Shown: positions 34,301 to 49,400 of the stretch, piece after piece
How positions within the stretch are numbered: position 1 is the first letter of the stretch
Layout of the letters: each line of letters starts with the position of its first letter
DNA from: Mesaphorura yosii
Lineage: Eukaryota; Arthropoda; Collembola; Poduromorpha; Tullbergiidae
NCBI GenBank assembly: GCA_009869945.1
Contig: WIXG01000050.1
Location: 248,001-312,000, forward strand
Length of the DNA stretch: 64,000 nucleotides
Reading direction: 5' to 3'
Notes under the pieces: generated by a model
What the model was told of the DNA's origin: nothing
Databases searched by the model: none
What the model saw: only the letters and a program-made list of their open reading frames with translations
Program-made: the position numbers and the translations under genes

Positions 34301-34904
34301 ATCAAAAACGAATTACAAAGAACGGCAATAGGAAATGGGAATGAAATGAAACAGGGAAGTACATTTTTCCTTTTATTGCATTGTTAATTTTGAATCACTG
34401 TCGGCCATTCTTTAAACTTTGTCTGGTGTCTGCTTTTGTGTGCTTCTTAACGACGCAATTAGTGCATTAGTCCTCAACATATCTTTCCACTTCCAATTCC
34501 ACTGCCTCCGAACCAGAATTCCAAGCCAGGAGACAATTCTAGCATTTGGCGTCTTAAAGAATGCCTCTGTATTTTAACGTCGGGAAAGATAAAGCGTCTT
34601 GCATGGCAAGGGTTTCTACTTCTCTGTCTATTTACGGCTATTTAACTGAGATGCAGCTTTCGGGGGTCCATCTTGATGGTGGTTCGGTATACAAACCTGA
34701 TAGCATGACAACTGACTGATAATGATCACATTATCACAATCACGAGATTACTTCAAGACAATGCAATGCGACGGCGGTGTAATGCCCTTCAGTTTCTTGG
34801 CGAGCAGAGCACATTACAAGACCAGCTTAAAAGTTGGGATTCCAGGGCCTTCGACCGTTCATTGAAGAGTCTCTGTAGGAAATAGGCCTAGTGGTCAATT
34901 GACA
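31392..34904. other. Non-coding, possibly intron of the receptor gene
   Basis: No supported exon. The missing extracellular exons of the minus-strand receptor must lie upstream of 31391, so this stretch is probably intronic. Several short open frames lack splice sites or signal features. Confidence 0.45.
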
Positions 34905-37464
34905 ATGGATCGAAAATTTGAGCCGGAAGTATTCGATGAAGATGGCGATGCTGATGCTGGCAATGAAGTACGAGTTAGTAAGATCGAAGATACGGTCTTT
35001 GCGATTGGAACAGTTGTCTTCCTCGTCGACAAAGAAGCGGACTTATCCGATCCCGCGTCAGTGTTTATAAATCCCGTGGATTCGTACATTGGCAAGCACT
35101 TAGGACAGTTTCTTAGCGAGCGTGCAATCGGATCCAGCAAGTACGATGAAGAATACGAAGAAGACAGCGAGGAGGAAGAGGAAGGTGAAGGCAGGCGTCA
35201 GAAGCATCACTGGCGTGTGCTGGGCACAATGCAAAATAACCGGGCTCCTCAACCGCCTTTCCTCTCGGCCACCATTCGCAATGATGAGTACAATGCGTAC
35301 TTGAAGGAGGTGGTCAAGTGTGGTTTCGTCGTCTACGACATGACCTGCGACCAGAGTCCAGAACGGTTCAGTGAAGTCCGAATGGTTTGTGATGCCCTTC
35401 GTGCGCAAGTGACCAAGTTCGAGACCCGACGAGTTTTCATTCTCCTTACAACACTGCATTCATGGTTAGAAACCAAGCCGGTAAGTTCCGAAACATTCGT
35501 TTGAAGTACAGTAATGCGATAATTTCCTTTTTCGTGACTTCAGCGTGACGAAGACGGCGTCCTACACGAGTCGGACTATCGCAAACGCCGAACCAAACCT
35601 CAGTACCGAGAGCTGCAGCTGCTTGAGCGGTATGTGATAGCGTCCAGCAGCAAGTCTGGTGGCAAGTTCATGGCGTATGTCGTTGGTACCGGTACCGTTT
35701 ATGGTGGAGAGGAGGATCTGCTCCACGGCTGGTTCAAGGCGGCATGGCAGAATAGCGACTTCCTGCCAATCTATGGTGACGGCAAGAACCATATGCCACT
35801 TATGTACATCGAGGACCTGGCAGCCATCATTCAGCACGTCATGGACCTGACTCCCAAAAAGCAGCGCTACATAGTCGCAGTGGATCCTATCATTCCGCGA
35901 CAAGAGCAGGTTGTGAAGCCGATTGCAGATCAGCTGGGCACACAGAAAGTTAAATCAGTTCCTGAAGAGGAAATTTACCGAGAAAGTGGGCTAACTGTTA
36001 GTTACGATAGACCGACCAGAGACCCGACCTACCTGGCTTGCTGGCTGGCTAATGCTTGATTCAAATTACAGGCGTTCCAAGCCGATCAACTGCTCATGGA
36101 TCTTCAAATCGAGAGCAATTTCTGTAAGGATAACTTTAACATAGACTGGTTTGCAGAGGAGGGCTTCCCTGCTGTGGTCAAGCAAGTGGTCGCGGAATTT
36201 CGGAAGGCCAGAAAACTGAATGTACGGGAGTTGCCAACTTTCAGTTCACTTGTTCATTGTTGTCAACTTCTATATACGTTTTAAAGCCCTTCAAAATTAT
36301 GATCATCGGGCCGCCCGCCTCCGGAAAAACAACTGTGGCCAAACAGTTGTCCGAAATGTATCAGATACAGCATTTAACGAAGGATGAGACGGTTGAATCA
36401 ACAAAGGCGATGTTGGTAAGAGCGCGCGCGTGCGTAATTTGTACAGGAGCGTGAGTTTTTACTCATGCAATGATATTGCAGAGAGACATGGCTGCCGAGC
36501 AAATGCTCCAAACAATCACCAACTCCGAACGACAGGTAGAGGCTCGTAAGAGCGTTCGAACGTTGCTGAAGCATCTCAATGAAGCAGTAGAAACGAAAAA
36601 GGGTGCTTTTGAAGATGTTACGTTCTTCAGACTACGCCTGACCATGAATCGGAGTCAAAACCAAGGCTTCATTCTGGACGGTTACCCAGAAACTTCTAGC
36701 GAAGTCAAGGATCTGTTAACCGCTGGAGGAAGCCTGTTCGCAGGCGAAGACGCTGGAGAAGATGAGGGTCAGAGGATTCTTGATTCCCAAGTTGCGCCGG
36801 ATCTTGTGTTCATATTTGAGGCGCCCGACTCCTTCCTCAAAAAGCGGCTCACAAGCAGCCCGCTTCTTTGTGCTTCGGAGTCCTCTGCGAACCACCAGGG
36901 CAAAGAATTCCAGACAGAACTGGACGCTTACCGTAGCAGATGGCAACATTACAAGTCGAGTGTTCAAGCGTTCCTTGACGAGCATAAGATCGCATACTAT
37001 CCCATCGACATCACGTTGTTTACATCCAACGATAGGCTCGTCCAGTACCTTGCTGGGCTGATGGGCAAGCCCCGAAATTATGGAGGCGTGCAGGAACTGG
37101 GAAAAGATCAAGTTGATCAGCAGCACAAGCTAGAGAAGAAAATAAAAGCGTTGGCACTGCTTGAGAGTCGCGAGGTGGAAGAACGCCGAAAGCAAATTCA
37201 AAAATGGGTAATTTTACACGCAACTAACAACAGTTTATCTAGTTTTGAAACGGCTTGCCATTTCAGATCGAGAAACTCGCCAAAGTCAAGGAGGAGGAAT
37301 TGGCACGTGAAGAGGCTGCACTGCTGCCACTCCGCCATTACCTAACGAAGCATGTGGTGCCGACTCTGACGCGTGGTCTCATGGAGCTTACGTACACGAA
37401 AGCAGAAGATCCAATCGACTTCCTCGCTGAGTACTTGTTTATGAATAATCCGGCAGGCCTTTAA
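34905..37464 (+). CDS. AK7: Adenylate kinase 7
   Basis: Six exons, 34905-35480, 35544-35996, 36072-36221, 36287-36415, 36482-37207 and 37267-37464, all in phase 0, encode 743 aa; human AK7 is 723. The N-terminal half is the epimerase/SDR-like domain (VVGTGTVYGGEEDLLH, MPLMYIEDLA) with an acidic insert near residues 75-90. The adenylate kinase domain begins at the P-loop GPPASGKT (residues 401-408) and includes the NMP-binding FILDGYPET. The last about 45 residues form a Dpy-30 motif (VVPTLTRGLMELTYTKAEDP). The enzyme interconverts ATP+AMP and 2 ADP and in animals serves motile cilia and sperm flagella; here sperm is the likely site. The C-terminal region before Dpy-30 is a charged coiled coil. 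Conserved and intact. Confidence 0.95.
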
Positions 37465-40400
37465 AAGCAGCAGTATTTAAAACAGGGCTTGTGAGTTCTG
37501 ATGAACTGTGCAAACTTAATTTAAATGAGGTTAAAAATTAAGCAATTTTATTTTGGAACTATGAAGCACTCTGACAAAATCCGCCGAACTTGAGTACGTC
37601 TACTTTAACGTGCAATGTAACTGCAGTGAATTTCTAGATCTGTGACGGCGTCAGGCATGACTCTAGTGTGAGCTTTGTGTTACTGCCTATCATCTCATCT
37701 CGGAAATTCTCAGCACAAATCTTCTGCTGTCAGCAGTAACCTGTATCAGCACGGAAGATCCTCTTGGAATGATCCGTCAAGGAACGAATGAGTTTCTTAT
37801 CTTGTCTTGTCCTCCGCTCTCCGCATTTCACGCTCACTAATGCGAGATGACATATCGCACACCGAATCATCACACCGTGCATGGATTTGCTGGGTTTTAC
37901 AAGAGATTTACAAACTACGTTGTCCACTATCTTGGCTTACTCGCGGCGGTGCTTCAGAAGATCTCACATTCACGCGGACACAGGTATCGACAAAGTTCGA
38001 ACACGGACTTTCCACCCACAGTTCCACAGTGCCCATCGCTCATGGAAGAAAATAGAAAGCAGAAAAATTCAATTTTTGCCTGTGGATTCTTGGAATCAGT
38101 ACCCTGAATACGATTACGATACGGAAAAATAGAAAGAATTCAATTTCAGGCAAGCATTTTCTCAGCTTGACCAGCAATAAACATTGCATTGCACACTATT
38201 CATCATTATTTGCCAGTGCGAGGTGATTCATCTTTGTTCTCACTACGGTGTTTGCTTCTAACGAAGACTGGCACGCGAGTGCGAGCACACTTCATCCATG
38301 AATTATGGTTATGTTTTTATGTTTCGCTCTCGCCATCGCCATTAAGCAGCAGAGAATTTCGATCAGTACAGCACAGCGAGTGAAGCGGAGATGCAAGCCT
38401 GGAGCAATTTTATAACCAACCAAGCCCTTGAACGCATTTTATTATTTTCACGATCCCACAATGTAATGGGGGAAAGCAGCAGTAGCAATAGCAATAGCAA
38501 TTTTATAGATTTACTATTCGCTTTTCGCTATTCACCTTCATCACACCACCGCAAGGAGTAAATAAAATTGAAATTGAGTCTCACTAAAAGAAGATTGATT
38601 GACTCATCAAGTCATGCCATGCCAGACAGGCAGACAGGCACTGTGCTCAGGCTTGCAAGTTTCCCTGCCGACAAGTGGCATGGTTTCGAAGGCATCGTCT
38701 TATTCATTCATTTCAATTTTATTACACGACCGCAAGTACAAGAACAAGAACATGAAAGGAAGCGACGGACGAGAGAAAGTGGTGAAACATAAAAGCAAGA
38801 CGCGTACCAGTACCAAATCGCTGTCGCTGGCTTCATGACGATCGTAGACGCGGAGCGGAATCTTTCAAGCGTTCATATTCATGCCGCAACTATTTTAATA
38901 TCCTTCACGCATGCATTGATTGACTCTTCACTTCAGTCCTGAAGTAGTTTTAACGTTTTGACAGACTTCGGCTTCAACTTTGGCGTTTGGCTCACGCTTC
39001 TGGCTTGTAGATATTATCATTACGAAAGAAAAACAAGGAGCGAATGAATATTTATGATGGATAATCAAAATACAATTTCTTTCGCTTTAGTCAAGCCAGT
39101 AAAATATTAAATACGGGTCGTGGTTTCGGCGCGCAAAGAAAACAGCTGCAGGTGCACTTTTCTTGCTTTGCAATAACATTTCGAAATTTTACATAAAGTT
39201 GCTTTCAGCAGTTAACAAATCCGCAAGACAGTGTCACCGTGTCTACTCTGTGTGATAGATATTGTGGGAATGAACTTTACACCTCTGCCATATGCATCGT
39301 AGAGGGAAAATCGGAATTGTGGAAACCTCTGGCATTTTAGCAGCAGGAAAAACAGATCCTAGTTTCAAATGATTGATGATGAGAGAATATCACACATTTA
39401 CAACCAAAACCGGATCCTGGCTTCATTGTTGCGTTTGCTTTCTCTAGCGCTCTGCATCACCGACTGACGGCTAACGGGAATACTCACACACAAAAAAAGA
39501 CAAACTGCGGAATTCTTGAATCTGTCCACAATTTTCGATTTGCCGGGTTTTGCTTTCGCTCTGCCTTCGTTCAGCCCAATCAATCTCCATCTGAATAGAT
39601 AGTGAAAGTCATTTGCTTTGCATCTTGACCGGTTCAATTGCAGCCGATTCAGCTGCTTAAGCCGAGCATCAATAATGCACGTGTGCAGGGCGAGGCCACT
39701 TATTGAACAAGGAAAAAGCACAACTCTCGTGAACCGGAAAACACATGGAGCACGCGTACGAGTATTGATGTTTTGCAGATTTGTTGAGCTTTCATTAAAA
39801 TGAAACGTTTGCAATGCAATACTACATGCTGCTTACGATTCCCTCCCTGTTATGCTATGCTTGAAAGAATCCCACATCTTGTATTCGCACAATTTTGATT
39901 CAATTTGCCAATTTGTTATTTCCATGAAACAATGAAACAGTAACAGGAAGATTCACCACCTGCCACTCGCACTTGCCACTCACACGGTTGCACAATTGCT
40001 TGCAGTTGCAGCTCAAACTCAAAAGCCTTTTCTTGATCTCTTGCTTGCACTGTAGCCACGAAAATGCGAGATAAGAAAAGACAAGACAATTTTTTTTACG
40101 GGAAAATAGCGCGCTTTGAACAAAATGGTTGAGCGAGTTGTTAATGGTTCGATATTCGGTTTGGCCGGGGAATAGACGACAGAATGATGGATGAACAGGA
40201 AGACAAAGGATCCACAACGCATCCGTTCCAGAATCAAGAAATGTATTAAGATAAATGCAAAATGGGAAGACACGAATCAGGGAATTGCATGGTATGACAG
40301 GCGTTTGAAGAAAGTAAATAGCAAATTGATTTCAATTCAGGCCGACACTGGTGAAAAAGATGCATGAACCTTTTTTTACTTCTTTTTGCAGAGCATCGCG

Positions 40401-43400
40401 TTTTTGGATATGGCGCCAGTAAGAAGTTTAAGAAAATGTACAGAAACGTTACTACAACCTCAAAGGTATTGGTTTTCTTAGTGGTTTGTCATTGGAACAA
40501 AATAGTTATAATTGTGGCACGGATGACAGGCAAATTACTCCAGAATCCTGTGCACAGGAACCGGCAAGAACGGGACAATACATGAGAAATGTCACACTTC
40601 CAGGAGAAAATATGGCAGCCACCAATTTCAATCGCCTCACAATGTACGCCTGTATGCTCCGGAAAATGTAAGAGTGGCTGGCTTACTTTATTTGATTAAA
40701 TTATTCGAGAAACCATTGCATTGCAAGCAGCATTGCTGGGTATACACGACAATAGAAGCCTGACACTTGACATATTGTCTGCATTTCCTTATTTCGGAAA
40801 AACATTATTAAAGTACAGTGCAATGGAGAATGGAGTTCATTCGCACTTCGCACGTGGAATGGTCGCCGTCATGATTGCGGTGAAAAGTGTATGCATACAA
40901 TAGCCGGCTGTACGGTGGTAATGAAACCCTTTCAAAATACGTGAGATTGTAACGATTTTATTCGCATCGTAAAGGTAGTGAGTCCAGGCGGTTTGCTGCC
41001 AGTGCTTGCACCATCACGCGCCAAGCAATGCTGTCACTGAAAATTAATGTCATTTGTTGCAAGTTGCTATTACCGGGACCATTGTCATTCTAAGCTCACT
41101 TTGTACATGAATGGCACACGACGGCTTCGCGGAGACACCCATTTCGATGATTAATGACTCCGATGAGCCTGCTTCGACCACGCCAATTTGTGCAACCGTC
41201 AAATATCATTGCCCACTGCAATTCTGCAGCTTTCGCTGGGAAAGTGGACATAGGCTGAGGTTCGTTGAAAGTAAGCGAGTTCAACTACTTGAATAACTTG
41301 GAGAAGCCAAACTAATGCAAATCTAATGTAAGATCAAGTCTTCACAGTCACCTAGCACTTTGTTCCATTGCATTACCCATTCAACCAAATATATCAAACT
41401 ACTTCGCGAGACAGGCTGCAATCAATTTAAAAGCAGGAAGAAACTTGACACGCCAGCATAACTTGCAAACACAGTGGGAAATTGGAAAAACACTCGTCTC
41501 GACACGACTCGGGTCTTGGCTGTGTTTTCCCATCAGAAGTTATTCTACTCGCCGAGTCATTGTTGCGAAAGAAATTGCAAAACAAGCGCGTGAGCGTGTT
41601 AAGGCAGGCGACCGCTGACGCTGGTGCAATATTCTGCACTTACCTTAAAAGCTTAATCATATGCGCGATGTGTCTAACATGGTTGTATGGAGATGTTTAT
41701 GTTACGAGCACGAGGCGAGGCGAGGCTGAGGATGATCATCTTGTCATATGATCATGATTGACATGTCACATTACTTTCAGCCGGTGAAAGAAATTGCAAA
41801 AATATCCCCCTAGCCACAGCGCACAACGGAGACATGATACGTTGACGACGGAGGAAGGCAAAGGCAGCCTAGTAACGTAACTCACAGAGACTTTTGCAAC
41901 CCAGCTTCAGTCACTTATGCCTTGATTCAATTTATTTTACCTTTCACGTAAATTGGGAATGCATGCACAATATTCTCCGAGATACGGTCTCGCGCACGCA
42001 TAATAAAAACTCGTTTAAGGTTAGCCAATTCGTGTACACGAGTATGTACATGGTGTTTAAACTAATTTGTCTGGGTAATGCTTTCCTATTTAACGTCAAG
42101 AAACTAATCGACTTCTCGGAGCGCTGCAGACATGCATGGAGAAAGCATGCAGGAAGCGTAACCTCCAGAAAGGAACACCAATTAGAGGCACTTACCATGC
42201 ACCCACGCAAGGGAAATCTTGCACCTTGCTTCAAATTGCCTTTAAGACTGCTTTAATTCTGCTTCAAGCTTCTATTTTCTAGCTTTCTAGAAACCTCGTA
42301 TGGGAAATGCAGGCAAAGCAACCATTAGGACCTCTCTTCATAGTTCTCATGGCTATTTTAACATATGCAAATGAGAATTTATTCGAACCGGAGAACCGGT
42401 GCGGTGCTTGATCTCTCACAGCCTCGGATGCGATGATCCCACAGTTTGAGTTTACTTGTTTGCGAGGCGCTGACGCCCACACCTACGCCTAATTTCCTAG
42501 GAGCATCGTCAACCCCAGGTCTAATATGCATCGTATACGTATAAAGTATCTTAATTTAGACAATTCAAGCGACGTCCATCGCCATAACCTTCGCAACGCT
42601 TTGCTTGCTGAATTTTGAATTATGGATTACGCAGTCGAAAGAAAAGATAGAATCGGCATTTCCTCGAAATTCTCCAAATTACCAACTTACAGCGATGCCG
42701 AAGATGGGTAACAATTGAAAGAAAACTGTGTTTAGTATTGAATCGAAAGACGCACAGCCGAAGACGTGCCTAGCAGACACGTAATCTCAAGTGCCCACTT
42801 TATAATGAGTGTCTTTTCTTCTGTCCCGTCCTGGAACCATTTTCATGTTTCGTGGTACCACTTTGTGCCATCACCATCACCGTGTCGGTCTTGTTCTCAT
42901 CTATTAGTAACAATAACAATAACAAAGCATTTTCTTACAACTGCAACTACGCATCGGCCCTCGGCGCAGACCACAGGAGCATAGCGTCTTGGCGTAGGAA
43001 AAAGTACTCTAGAATATTTCCCTCAGGGAAAGCAGGAACAGAAATCATGTACGCACGACATTGCATCATTACGCACAGGGAACGGTACGCAGTCCACTTG
43101 TAAAAATGAAATATTTGTGACAAGAACGCAGTGCAGGCAGGCAGTGGCGAGGTAAAGAAAAGTACAATACACTTTCACATCACAACAATAAATTCTCGAG
43201 AATTACAGGCAGGCAAAAGCACGTGTAATTTATAAATGAACGACAGAGATACATTTCCTTACAGTTCCTGCTCCTGTGCCCTGTCGGCCAATTTCAGCGT
43301 CCAGCGTGACCCGAGCTCGTAAGGACTGAAACATGACATTTTAAACCAATTAACGTGAATCCCAGTCACAAAGTTTGCTTCCGTGCTGGTGGCCGCCCGT

Positions 43401-46400
43401 AATTTGGCAAAATGGCAAACCCCCAGCGAAGCACATAATTCATGCCAGCTCATTTTTGTGCTTGACTTGCACACAAGACGAGCGAGCGCCCGCTGCATAT
43501 TTTATGACCCGCTATTCGCTGTGGGACTGACTCATTAAGGCATGCTGTCATAATTGAGTGCAGTGTGCTAGAAGGCGAGAGCGAGGCGTGAGAGTGTAGA
43601 ATACGAACACGAACGGGCGGTGAAAGTCAGTTGTGGGCTTAACGTTGACACTTTACAACTTATGAGGTTGGTTTGTACTTCCTGTTTTTTGCGATAGCAT
43701 CTTGGCTAACACATGAGACATACCACATGCGTACCTTTGAATAGGAAGAAATGTTCCTAATTTCCTTTGCTACTAATTGCTTGCTATTTGCACACACACA
43801 ATTTGATGAATGCGCGAGGCAGGCAGCAATCAGTATACATGCATAATTATTAATTTGAATTATCAACATTTGGTTTTCAGTTTCGCCTCAACGGGTTCAA
43901 GAGCTCTTATGCTACTGCAGTTACTTAATTCGGTTCCCCTACTTAACACCTGGCCTGGCTTGGCCTCCTGAAACTCCTGTGCAAATATTAACTCTTCTTA
44001 TGCAAAGAAAATTACCCTCAAAAACTTTCTCTAGTATCAGCACAGTCATATATTCTTATTCCCTTGAGAGGCCCGACCAACTTGTCAATCCGAAGAAAGT
44101 GAACAGGTGTCTCGTGAATTATAATGAGCAGGTTGGAATTTGAACTTGGTTTGGACAATAGTTGCAATTAGACGGAAGAAAAAGACGAAGCATCGAAACA
44201 GTTTCTACGCAAATAGTACTCAGCATATGCCCTAGCCAAACGATTAAAAGGAATGACTCGAACATTTGGGAATTTTAACTGGAGTTTTTTGCATTATTAA
44301 AATCTAAATCAAAGGTCAACTTTTAATCCGAGTTCAGTTTCTGTTTGATTGGCTTTGCGGCATTGCTTTGCTAATGTTTGCTTTATTGAGAAAGTAAGAG
44401 CAAATGCGAATCCTACAAAAGTTGCTCCACTCACTGTTGGGATTTTCATTTTTAAATGAAGCTGCATTTCACTTTCTGTGGTCTGCGGCAGAACTAAAAT
44501 TAACTCCAACTCCAACTATGCTCCAGATTCCTGTGTATCCTGGCTCAGAGGTGAAGTAAAAGCATAAAACCTGGTACAGCTAAGTTGCTGCTTGTCGAAG
44601 TTGCAAGTTTAAGCTTTTTACCCTCATTAAATATTGACGTTGTAAAAGTTAAGCTAACTCCACCAAGTCCATAAGAGTTCAACGGTTCAACCTTTTTAAA
44701 TCACATGTGCAAGGATGATGTTGCTCCGTATAATCATTTAAGCGAGATTAAGAAGCCTTTATTGAATTTGACAGAGATACTTCAACTTCTGTGGCCTGAA
44801 GTCAACTTTACGTTTGAGTACTCTTGTGGGCTTTAAAAACTAAAATTTCAATTGGCGTGCAAGGTGAATCCATGGTTATGATCACAGCACAACTTGTCCG
44901 TTGTCTAAAATATGCTGGTTATCTCAACGTAAATAGTAATACGTATGCTAGATTAACAAAGCTTCTTAAGAACTAATAAGAATGATAGTCTTGGCTAGAC
45001 CGAAGTTGGTAACGGTATCCCGGCGGATCGAGAGGACCTCCTTTCACGATGGTGCGATGGTCTGATAAATAACCTGCTCAGTGGCCATATCAAATTACAA
45101 ATCAAGTTATCTTCTAAAGTAGTTTTCATTTTGCGTCATAAAGGGATCACACTACAAAAGAAATTGAAAAGCCGGATCCGATAAACACAATAATCCCCTG
45201 TGGAACGTCTTTATTTGAAACCAGGGTCCCGAACAACGCGAACAAGTCAAACCCGGCCCACTCTACTGGTTCGGTGATTACGGTGAAAGTCTTGATCTTT
45301 TGATTTTTTTGGACCGGAGGCACCGCGGTCAATGAAGCGAAAGGGAGCAAGAGATGATGAAACGAGTATACAAAAAAGTAGTGTGACAAATCCTGTCAAA
45401 GGATGAACCGTACATGCGTACGAACGCCGCCGCCACCTCGACTAGGCGGATAAAGGAAATTGGGCAGAAGATGGGATTTGCTGGAAGGAGGAAGGAAATA
45501 ATAACCGACACCAAATGCAATAATACTAAAGAAATTGAGACAAAAATGAATCAAGAGCAAAGCAGTCTTTGGGGAAACACGAAGGAATTGCAGATGTAAA
45601 ATCCACGAGCAGATAGAGTAAAGTATAACAGCCATTACTGGTAAGTTGGAAGCATAAAGCATCTCGAGCACAAACAGAAGAGAAAATAAAAGATGTAGGA
45701 AAAATTGACACTTTGATCTTGGCATTCCTCTCATCTTTATTATTATCGCAAAGGAGTGAATAAAGTCACACAGCAGTCAAGACTCAAGCGCGTAATACTC
45801 CAGTACTAACAATGAAATCGCTGAGATGCGAGTGAGATTGTAATGATTTTGTCAAAGAACAGCCGAAGATTTAGTTCTATTGTTTGTAGGCGCAGGAAAG
45901 GTATCACCGTTTCCTCTCTCGAATCTGAAGAGATGACGAAGCTAAAGAACGTGGATGTGAGCCGTAAATTTTAAACTTTCAAGCTCGATTTAATTATTCA
46001 GTGTCCATTTCTTGAAGACTGTATACCATTAAAGTCAGCAGGAGACATGAATTTAGTGACCAAATCTTCAAAACTTGCGCGCTACAAAAAACAAACACAA
46101 AACTACAATACTACAAAAATGTTGTCGCACTCAGATTCATTCTTCGTTCGTGGTCGTGGTTCGAGCACGTGGTTCTGGAGAAATAATAATAACATTTATT
46201 CGAACGACAGAAGCTTGCATCACCGCCGCAGCATTCATACGTAATTGAATCATCAAACCGGAGCAAGCAAACACAGCTCACAACTGTGATGTAACACGTA
46301 TACACGTCTTTGGATTCGTGAGAGTTGCTCTCAGGTGTTTGAGTTGTAAAAAGAAAGTTCTTTACTTAAACAAAACCACTGCGTCTGCTTTACTTTACAA

Positions 46401-49400
46401 CCACCACCGCATAGAAGATGTAAAATGTAAAATAGGTTCACATGCCGTGTAAAACACGCACGGGTGACAAGAGCTCAAACATCCATGCACCAATGAATGT
46501 ACCTTCCCAGATGCAATTGCGATTCATCTTAGCAAGACGACGAAAAACGACGTAAAAGCAAAAGAGATTTGAAATATATGCCGTCCCGAGATTTTGTGTC
46601 TTGCCAGAATAAAAACTCGTATCGGAAACCTCAGAGTAAGGACAAGTCGAGGGGATTTAGCGTGTCAAGAAAGCCGGACACGGGTCCGTATTTTCACCCT
46701 GCTTTAATTTAATATTTGGGTGTAAAACCTAAGACGTGAGGAAGGCAGCTGGTCGGGCTTATCTCGAGCGAGCCTGCATCCGCCTCCGTCGAGGATCGTA
46801 AAAATGCTAATATGAGGTAACTCTTCCGACTCACACAAAGCAAAAGAAGTTGTAAAGCCTTGCATGGATTATGGACTAACTAAACCAAGAACAAATTACA
46901 AACATGCACTGCACTTTAATGTAAAAACAAATACAAATTGCAGATCATTTATAATTCAGATTTCCAGGCCTGTGAAGCCTGAAACTGCATGGCAGAAAGA
47001 TGACGTCTTGCAAAAAGCTGCCGACACGCGCCCGCAAATCTTCCTTTTTCCCAGTAAAATATTTTAGCGCGGTCCGCACGTACACGCGTAACGCCTAACA
47101 GGAGCAGATACGGAGCTTAGCAGGGGCTTGCATCTCGGAGCACAAAATACAAGTTTAATTACAAGGATTAAGAGTGAATGCGCAGCAAAAGTGAATGTGA
47201 TACAACCCAGAAGAGCGAACAGAGAAAGTAACAAAGCAGGAGTCTTTGTCCTTGGTTTAGAAGTGAGATGAAACGCAAAACGCTAAACGAGGTTAAGCTG
47301 CAAGCGTAAGCTCTTAGCCTTAGCCATTTTGATTATGCAGCGACATAAATGCATTCAATCACAATGCAGGAGCAGGACTAACGACTGATGCCGCTGTATA
47401 TTGTGTCGTTGTGTGCTCGAGATGATAAAACCAACAAAAGAAAATCCACTTTTAATCACTTTTCGTGAGGTTGTGCAGGGAAATCTTCCTGATTCGCTAC
47501 CTTTAGACTTCTGTAGGCATTACGAAACGAAACAGAACCGGAACACAAGAATATATGTGTTTTGCAAGAATTTAATTTATCGAGTGGCTGATTTATGCTT
47601 CGCATATGGAAGAAATCCGCTATTCGTCCAGCTCCAGCTGAAAAAATGGCTAATATATTCATGAAGTGTCGAATATATGTTCGATGTTCAAATTTCGTGA
47701 CTGTCATGAAACGGGTGTCAGTGTCGAGTGTAGCTTTTTCCATTAGTAATTAATTTCAGTCGTAAAGTTTTTCGCAACCTCTCCGCAATTGAAGCGCTTG
47801 TGCTTGCGAAAAGCGACTAGCGAATATTTAATTAACCGAGAAGTTGGACGAACTTTGAAGGGGCACGATTTATTGCTCGTGCTGATTTCAACATGCAAGA
47901 AAAGCAGTCAAGCCAGCCAAGCGCCGACATTAAAATTTTCGCAGCGATCGCTGTAAATTATTAATGCCACATTTTGAAGGACGGCGACAGCGACATTAAA
48001 ATTGATGCAAGCAAGGGCTGTCGCTGTCCTGTACTCGACCTTGCAGTGGTGTAATGGCACGAAACAATTTCCTATGTAAAATTGGTATACTACGTGCTGG
48101 CAGCGAGCTTCGGTCCTCGAGACCAACAACCAACTTTCTTCAAGAATAGCGAAAGGATAGCCGTTCGCCTTTCACGGCGCGCACACGCACGGCACAGGCA
48201 TAGCACGGAACAAGACAACTGGCGATTAGCAAAGCAATAAATCACAGTCAAACTTTTCCCTAAGTTTCCGTGTCGAATGACGAATGTTTCAAGTATCGAA
48301 GTCTAATTACAAGAAAGAATTTCCAAGCAACCTTCCAATGAATGAATGAATCAATGGCTGGGCTGTGAACGGTGCATACGTGTGCACAAGTATCATGAAG
48401 TGTGCTATCATTATTCACAACGGACATAAAACCAAGAGCGCGACGAAACCTCTGAAACTTTTACCAAATTCATTCAAAGTGGGAATCGAAGTGCCCGCCA
48501 AGGCAAGGCAAGGCAGGGATTTCAAAGCTTCAATGGAGAAGAGAAAAGTCATTGGCATATCATTAATTACGTGAGTCGGACGTTTAATAAAATCAGAGAC
48601 CTAAATTAAGTTGTAAAATTGTGCAATGCAGAATATGGTGAACTACACTGCAGTTCATGAAACCTATTTCTAGTTGACGTCACTGTATTGATGCAATTAA
48701 TATCTACTGCTACTCATTAGCATAAATAATTGCCTCTGTTTCTCCTTGAATTCACCACGGAAATTGCATGACTATAACATTACGACAATAACGGCAATGG
48801 CAATTGCCTCAGACATTTAGTTCAATGTATGGTTTGAATAATTGAACGAAATGCTGAATAATGAAGCCAACGCACTGAAGAAAAAACGGGATCAAATCTC
48901 ACCCGTAAATACATGTTTCAATTCCAGATTAACTAAAGATTCCCGATGATGTTCGTCTAAAAATTTTAGTTTTGTACTGATCACGCGTAAATGTGCTGAT
49001 ATTGACATTATACCAAAACCTTCCGTATTGTAAATTCTAATTCGTCATTTATGTCATTTGTATTCGTTTGGAAACAATCAACCAATTAGTCAATGCATTG
49101 CAAGTCATCCAAAGCTGCATGTTCTGATCCGGTGATGAAACCAATAAACGCGAGATTCTAGTAATAACCTCAATTCTAACTACTCGACCTCGATATTACC
49201 ATTCATTGGCCTCACAATTCTGAATGCTTTATTGTTTTGTCTGGCGATTTGAATTAGACCTGGGTTAAAGCACTCAAAGCAGATTCCATTCTCAGCAGAA
49301 ATATTTCTGAGAATATAAAAGTTACATTCTTCACTCATCTCAAATCACTCCGAGATTCCAGTGTTTATCTTGTGGAAAAACTAAAATTAAACATTGGACA

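Noticed and set aside
39398..39814. 138-codon minus-strand frame as a receptor extracellular exon
   Set aside because: It lacks the CWP and G-x-W features of hormone-receptor domains and has no matching splice borders.
45147..45389. Minus-strand frame of 80 codons with hydrophobic end
   Set aside because: No splice sites tie it to a gene, no motif is recognisable, and such frames are expected by chance.
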